The notes below the pieces were generated by a model. That model made no database searches, had not been told where the DNA came from, and saw only the letters and a program-made list of their open reading frames with translations. The position numbers were made by a program, and so were the translations under genes. Below, piece after piece: positions 61,035-64,000 of a stretch of DNA of 64,000 nucleotides. Origin of the DNA: Siphonobacter sp. BAB-5405 (GTDB lineage Bacteria > Bacteroidota > Bacteroidia > Cytophagales > Spirosomataceae). The stretch lies in assembly GCF_002872335.1 (NCBI RefSeq), contig NZ_NJAG01000011.1, positions 124,001 through 188,000 on the forward strand. Reading direction: 5' to 3'. Numbering within the stretch: position 1 is the first letter of the stretch; every line of letters begins with the position of its first letter.

Positions 61035-61098
61035 GAATGAATAATAGAATGAGTGAATAAGGATCATAAAAATCATTTACTCATTCTATCATTCATTC
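61035..61098. repeat. Hairpin of repeated A/T-rich units
   Basis: The 24-base arm at 61035-61058 pairs with 61075-61098 with two mismatches. The arm is itself repetitive (AATGATAG, GAATGAAT, ATAGAATG). It sits between two convergent genes and may terminate both. It looks built like the GTTNNNN hairpins but differs in sequence. Confidence 0.6.
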
Positions 61099-61107
61099 AA
61101 AATTATA

Positions 61108-62535
61108 TCAAGCCCTCCGCCCTGAATTCCGAATGGGCAGACCCTGTTCGGCCAGAATCTTTCCTTCCTGATAGGCTAGTTTTCCGTTTAGAATGACGGC
61201 TTTGATTCCTGCCGAATCGGTATTGGGATTTTCAACGGTAGCCAGGCCCTGTACGGTTTTCGGATTAAAAATCGTCAGATCGGCGATGGCCCCTTCTTTG
61301 ATTTCACCCCGGTTCTGTACGGCCCGACGAATCAAATCCGCGGGCATACTCGTCAGCTTCGGTAACATCTTTTCCAGCGGTATACCAATCGCCTGAGCGT
61401 GTTGCAGAGCCGTGGCAAAACAGCCGGCTCCACGCGGATGCGAGTTAGCGGCTTCTAGGGAAGCAATTCCCCCATCTGATCCAATCATACAGAAATCCGT
61501 TTGCAAGGCCAGATCAATCGTGGTCTCAAAGGGCATAGCTCCCTCGGGTACGGCTACCAGATAGCCGGGATGCTGGCGGTAATATTGAAACGTTTTTTTG
61601 CTGATTCGTTCCTGAGTACCCACCAGCCGCAGATCGCTGTAGTCCAGATTATATCGTTCTTTCCAGCCTTCGTCAAAGCGTTTGGAATGCAAATACGTAG
61701 CCCAGTAACTATAAGGATATACGCAGGTGGTAATATCCAAGCCCGACTGCCGGGACTCGTGAATCAAATCCAGAGCTTCAGCCATATGAAAGGTCCCGCC
61801 TGTGGAGTGCAGGTGATCAATATGCATCCGGACGCCCGTTTCTCGGGCCAGGCGAATGGCTTCTTTTACACCCTCCAGTTCATGTTCTTTATCCGAATAC
61901 CGTAAGTGTAGAAACATCGGGCGTTCGTACCGCCTAGCGAGTTGGGCATACGCCTTCACTTCCTCGTAAGGTGTAGGCTGATATTCCAGACTATGCGATA
62001 CGCTTAAGGCTCCTTCCGCCAGCATTTTTTCCACGTGTTTGAGTCGGTGCGGTAAATCTGCGGCAAGCCGAATGCCCATCACGTAAATGCCTACGCCGTA
62101 GTTAGTATAATGCGGTTTAGGATCAAAAAAGCGGTGGTATTCTTCCGGATTTTCCCGTCCGCCGTGTAACTGCAAGGTGGTGGTTACGCCATCGGTTAGT
62201 TTGAAGCGTTCGAAGACGTGGTAATCGTTCGTCAGGTTTTTCGGTCCATCGGCTAAAATATCAACAAAACCCGGACTGACTATATGGTGACTGGCGTCAA
62301 TCACCTGCGTTCCCTGTAGCTCCAGTGGACTTAGATGCAACAACCCAGCATCGGTAACGCCTATGTTTAGCGGTTCTAGTTTCCCTTCCGTAAAAACGGA
62401 TCCTTTCTGAATGACCAGGGGGAATACTTGCTCCTGAACCGGCGAAGCTTTTACCCAGGTTTTAGTGAAACCCCAGCCGCCCAATAAAGCAACGGAGCTT
62501 AGCGAAAGATGGCTTAAGGCCTTCCGACGATTCAT
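61108..62535 (-). CDS. Tat-exported N-acyl-D-amino-acid deacylase-like amidohydrolase
   Basis: A 475-residue amidohydrolase with a twin-arginine signal NRRKALSHLSLSSVALLGG. The usual start of the metal domain is ASHHIVSPGFVDILADGP, but the HxH pair expected after PGFVDxHxH is not there: DILADG takes its place. Later motifs are MFLHLRYSDKE, MHIDHLHSTGG and MIGSDGGIAS (catalytic Asp), and HPRGAGCFA as in D-aminoacylase. It likely cleaves an N-acyl amino acid or related amide in the periplasm. The missing HxH suggests a mono-metal enzyme, as in D-aminoacylase, which uses the beta site. Confidence 0.84.
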   Translation of the reverse strand: MNRRKALSHLSLSSVALLGGWGFTKTWVKASPVQEQVFPLVIQKGSVFTEGKLEPLNIGVTDAGLLHLSPLELQGTQVIDASHHIVSPGFVDILADGPKNLTNDYHVFERFKLTDGVTTTLQLHGGRENPEEYHRFFDPKPHYTNYGVGIYVMGIRLAADLPHRLKHVEKMLAEGALSVSHSLEYQPTPYEEVKAYAQLARRYERPMFLHLRYSDKEHELEGVKEAIRLARETGVRMHIDHLHSTGGTFHMAEALDLIHESRQSGLDITTCVYPYSYWATYLHSKRFDEGWKERYNLDYSDLRLVGTQERISKKTFQYYRQHPGYLVAVPEGAMPFETTIDLALQTDFCMIGSDGGIASLEAANSHPRGAGCFATALQHAQAIGIPLEKMLPKLTSMPADLIRRAVQNRGEIKEGAIADLTIFNPKTVQGLATVENPNTDSAGIKAVILNGKLAYQEGKILAEQGLPIRNSGRRA

Positions 62536-62654
62536 AGATTATACAATGGAGAATAAAAAGGAAATGTAAAAGAGGTCTATGGAATGACTTGGCTTTTCGT
62601 CGGTCCTTCTTGCAATCATTGGCCTCTACTTGGGTAACAGACGGGTAATTAACG

Positions 62655-63287
62655 CTAGTACTGCGTTAATTCTTTCAATTTTAAAGACTGGGCTATTTCC
62701 TTGACCAAATCCGTGTTTTCCTGATTCGTCGCGGAAACCTGTACCAGAAAGCGTTCGCCCACACTAACGGTTACTTTAGCCTGTTTACCCTTCTTGTAGA
62801 ATTCTTCGTAGCCTCTTACGGATTCCATTCCCGTTGCCCAGCTTTTGGTAATCTGATTTTCGTTTTCGATCTCCATTCCTGAGGACATCGCCACAGTAGC
62901 CATGCTTAGCAAAGCCGCCGAAGCGTTGTAGTCAGCCAGCTCGATCTTCACTTCTGAATCCTCACCCTTTTTAAATTTTAGTTCATAAGAGGAATACGAA
63001 AAGCCTTCGTTGTTGGTCGTTTGTCCCGAGGGTTCGCCATCTGTTTTGTAGCCCTCTACTTCCGTAGGCATAAACTGGGCTAAGGTTCGAAACGGCAGGG
63101 CCAGGGTGTCTCCTTTGGCCCGGCGTTCTTCTACTTTTTTGTTAATCGCTTCCGTACCTTCACTGACGTTCCGGGCGGCCTGGGTCATCTGCTGGTAACC
63201 GTCTGCGGTTTCTTTCGCGGCACTCACCCATCCGCACGATGTAACGATTCCACTCAACAGGACGAAAAGTATAGCACTGGTTTTCAT
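62655..63287 (-). CDS. Lipoprotein of unknown function, 210 residues
   Basis: A lipoprotein with signal MKTSAILFVLLSGIVTSCGW (ATG at 63287; the frame is open upstream but has no signal). The mature part starts with a helix (KETADGYQQMTQAARNVSEG and KKVEERRAKGDTL) and continues with ELKFKKGEDSEVKIELADYN, MATVAMSSGMEIENENQI and a C-terminal strand/helix part (VSVGERFLVQVSATNQ). No family recognised. It stands alone between the amidohydrolase and def. Confidence 0.75.
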   Translation of the reverse strand: MKTSAILFVLLSGIVTSCGWVSAAKETADGYQQMTQAARNVSEGTEAINKKVEERRAKGDTLALPFRTLAQFMPTEVEGYKTDGEPSGQTTNNEGFSYSSYELKFKKGEDSEVKIELADYNASAALLSMATVAMSSGMEIENENQITKSWATGMESVRGYEEFYKKGKQAKVTVSVGERFLVQVSATNQENTDLVKEIAQSLKLKELTQY

Positions 63288-63597
63288 GATTGGCTTGAAT
63301 ACAATTGGTTGAACGATTAAATACGATGGAAAATTAGCTCGTCTATGCCCTGTCGTACCAGCGGTGTTGGGATGAATTGACAATACAGTGTGATGAACTG
63401 TTCATACACGCAGTCAGACGAAAACGCAGCAGGTATTAGCTAAGTCGAAGGATGAATACGGACGGGAAATACTGGCAGAAAAAAGTCAACGGATGGGATA
63501 ATGACGCTGGCGTTCGGAAAAGCCGCCAGCTTTCACGAATTTTGTCTTTTCATTCTCAACAAACCGCGTAACGTAAGCGGATTACTTTTCAGAGATT
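63288..63597. other. Intergenic region before def
   Basis: No gene seen. It separates divergent genes (lipoprotein and def) and must hold both promoters, but no exact TAnnTTTG box is found. One reading frame of the lipoprotein strand is open for 32 codons here without meaning. Confidence 0.4.
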
Positions 63598-64000
63598 ATG
63601 ATTTTACCCATCGTCGCCTACGGTGATCCGGTATTGCGGAAGGAAGCCGTCGACATTCAAAAAGATACAGATCTCGACCTGCAAGCACTGGTCGATAATA
63701 TGTTTGAAACGATGTACAAAGCCTCGGGTGTCGGTCTGGCGGCCCCGCAGGTCGGCATGAGCCTGCGTTTGTTCGTCGTAGACGGTACGCCGATCATCGA
63801 CGGAGAAGAGGAAGACAGTGAAGATTTTGATCCGAGTCTGGTAGGTTTTAAAAAGGCCTTCATCAATCCCGAAATTCTGGAAGAAGATGGCGAAGAATGG
63901 GCCTACGAAGAAGGCTGTTTATCCATTCCGGGTATTCGTTCGGATGTCAGTCGCCCCGAACGGGTCAAGATTAAATACTACGATCTGGACTGGAACGAGC
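63598..64000 (+). CDS. def: Peptide deformylase (N-terminal part)
   Basis: The first 134 residues of peptide deformylase, cut by the window edge. It starts MILPIVAYGDPVLRKEAVDI, has the first motif GVGLAAPQVG and the second motif EEGCLSIPG with the metal-binding Cys. The HEXXH motif lies beyond the edge. It removes formyl groups from new proteins, the partner of fmt at 40 kb. A short acidic insert (GEEEDSEDFDPS) lies between the two motifs. Confidence 0.96.
   Translation, partial: MILPIVAYGDPVLRKEAVDIQKDTDLDLQALVDNMFETMYKASGVGLAAPQVGMSLRLFVVDGTPIIDGEEEDSEDFDPSLVGFKKAFINPEILEEDGEEWAYEEGCLSIPGIRSDVSRPERVKIKYYDLDWNE

Overview
The window is a gene-dense chromosomal segment (about 50% G+C by eye) of a Bacteroidota bacterium, most likely of order Cytophagales, in or near the Spirosoma/Larkinella group. 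The evidence is a SusC/SusD pair, several TonB-dependent receptors with carboxypeptidase-like N-terminal domains, HmuY, DUF4249, DUF3078 and BatA-type proteins, and repeated promoters of the Bacteroidota type (-7 box TAnnTTTG, in the best cases with a TTTG box 19-21 bases upstream). I cannot name a species. No rRNA, tRNA, CRISPR array, prophage or intact insertion sequence is visible.

Layout. 1-9 kb: start of gltX, a TatD-like hydrolase, tcdA, a REP-like palindrome cluster, a SusC/SusD outer-membrane uptake pair and a BatA-type membrane protein. 9-14.5 kb: the rimP-nusA-infB operon. 14.7-19.7 kb: a membrane-anchored EEP-family protein, then a haem-uptake operon (FRAP/NPNL-type receptor plus HmuY lipoprotein) with a palindromic operator at its promoter. 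19.8-22.9 kb: molybdopterin genes (moaD-moaE diverging from moaA), a TauE/SafE permease and a thioredoxin-like ferredoxin. 23-33 kb: an AsmA-like protein, then a Tat-exported sugar set (TIM-barrel isomerase/epimerase, double DUF1080 protein, Gfo/Idh/MocA oxidoreductase) that fits oxidative 3-keto-glycoside breakdown; ribE; a second TIM-barrel protein.

33.4-37.4 kb holds kdsA with two genes that look like kdnB and kdnA, the enzymes that convert Kdo to 8-amino-Kdo for lipopolysaccharide. A DUF2281/PIN toxin-antitoxin pair sits inside this run between kdnB and kdnA. Then follow folA, sdaA, fmt, a candidate small RNA, greA, HIT and YciI proteins and a third TIM-barrel protein. 43.6-47.7 kb: a TonB-dependent receptor with one frameshift, a long hairpin-rich intergenic stretch, and its DUF4249 partner. 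47.8-57.5 kb: murD, mscL, a DUF3078 protein, the ribosomal block rplM-rpsI-rpsB-tsf and uvrA. 57.7-64 kb: an outer-membrane protein, murQ, a small cytochrome c, a PfkB-family sugar kinase, a D-aminoacylase-like amidohydrolase, a lipoprotein and the start of def.

Most interesting unexplained structure: (1) a family of intergenic hairpins whose arms are built from GTTNNNN heptads (28.3, 38.0 and 53.4 kb, one lone arm at 9.2 kb, and a look-alike at 61.0 kb); (2) a promoter-to-terminator transcription unit of about 130 nt without ATG upstream of greA; (3) a stretch of about 340 nt with at least seven hairpins before the DUF4249 gene; (4) the 8-amino-Kdo cluster carrying an embedded toxin-antitoxin pair.
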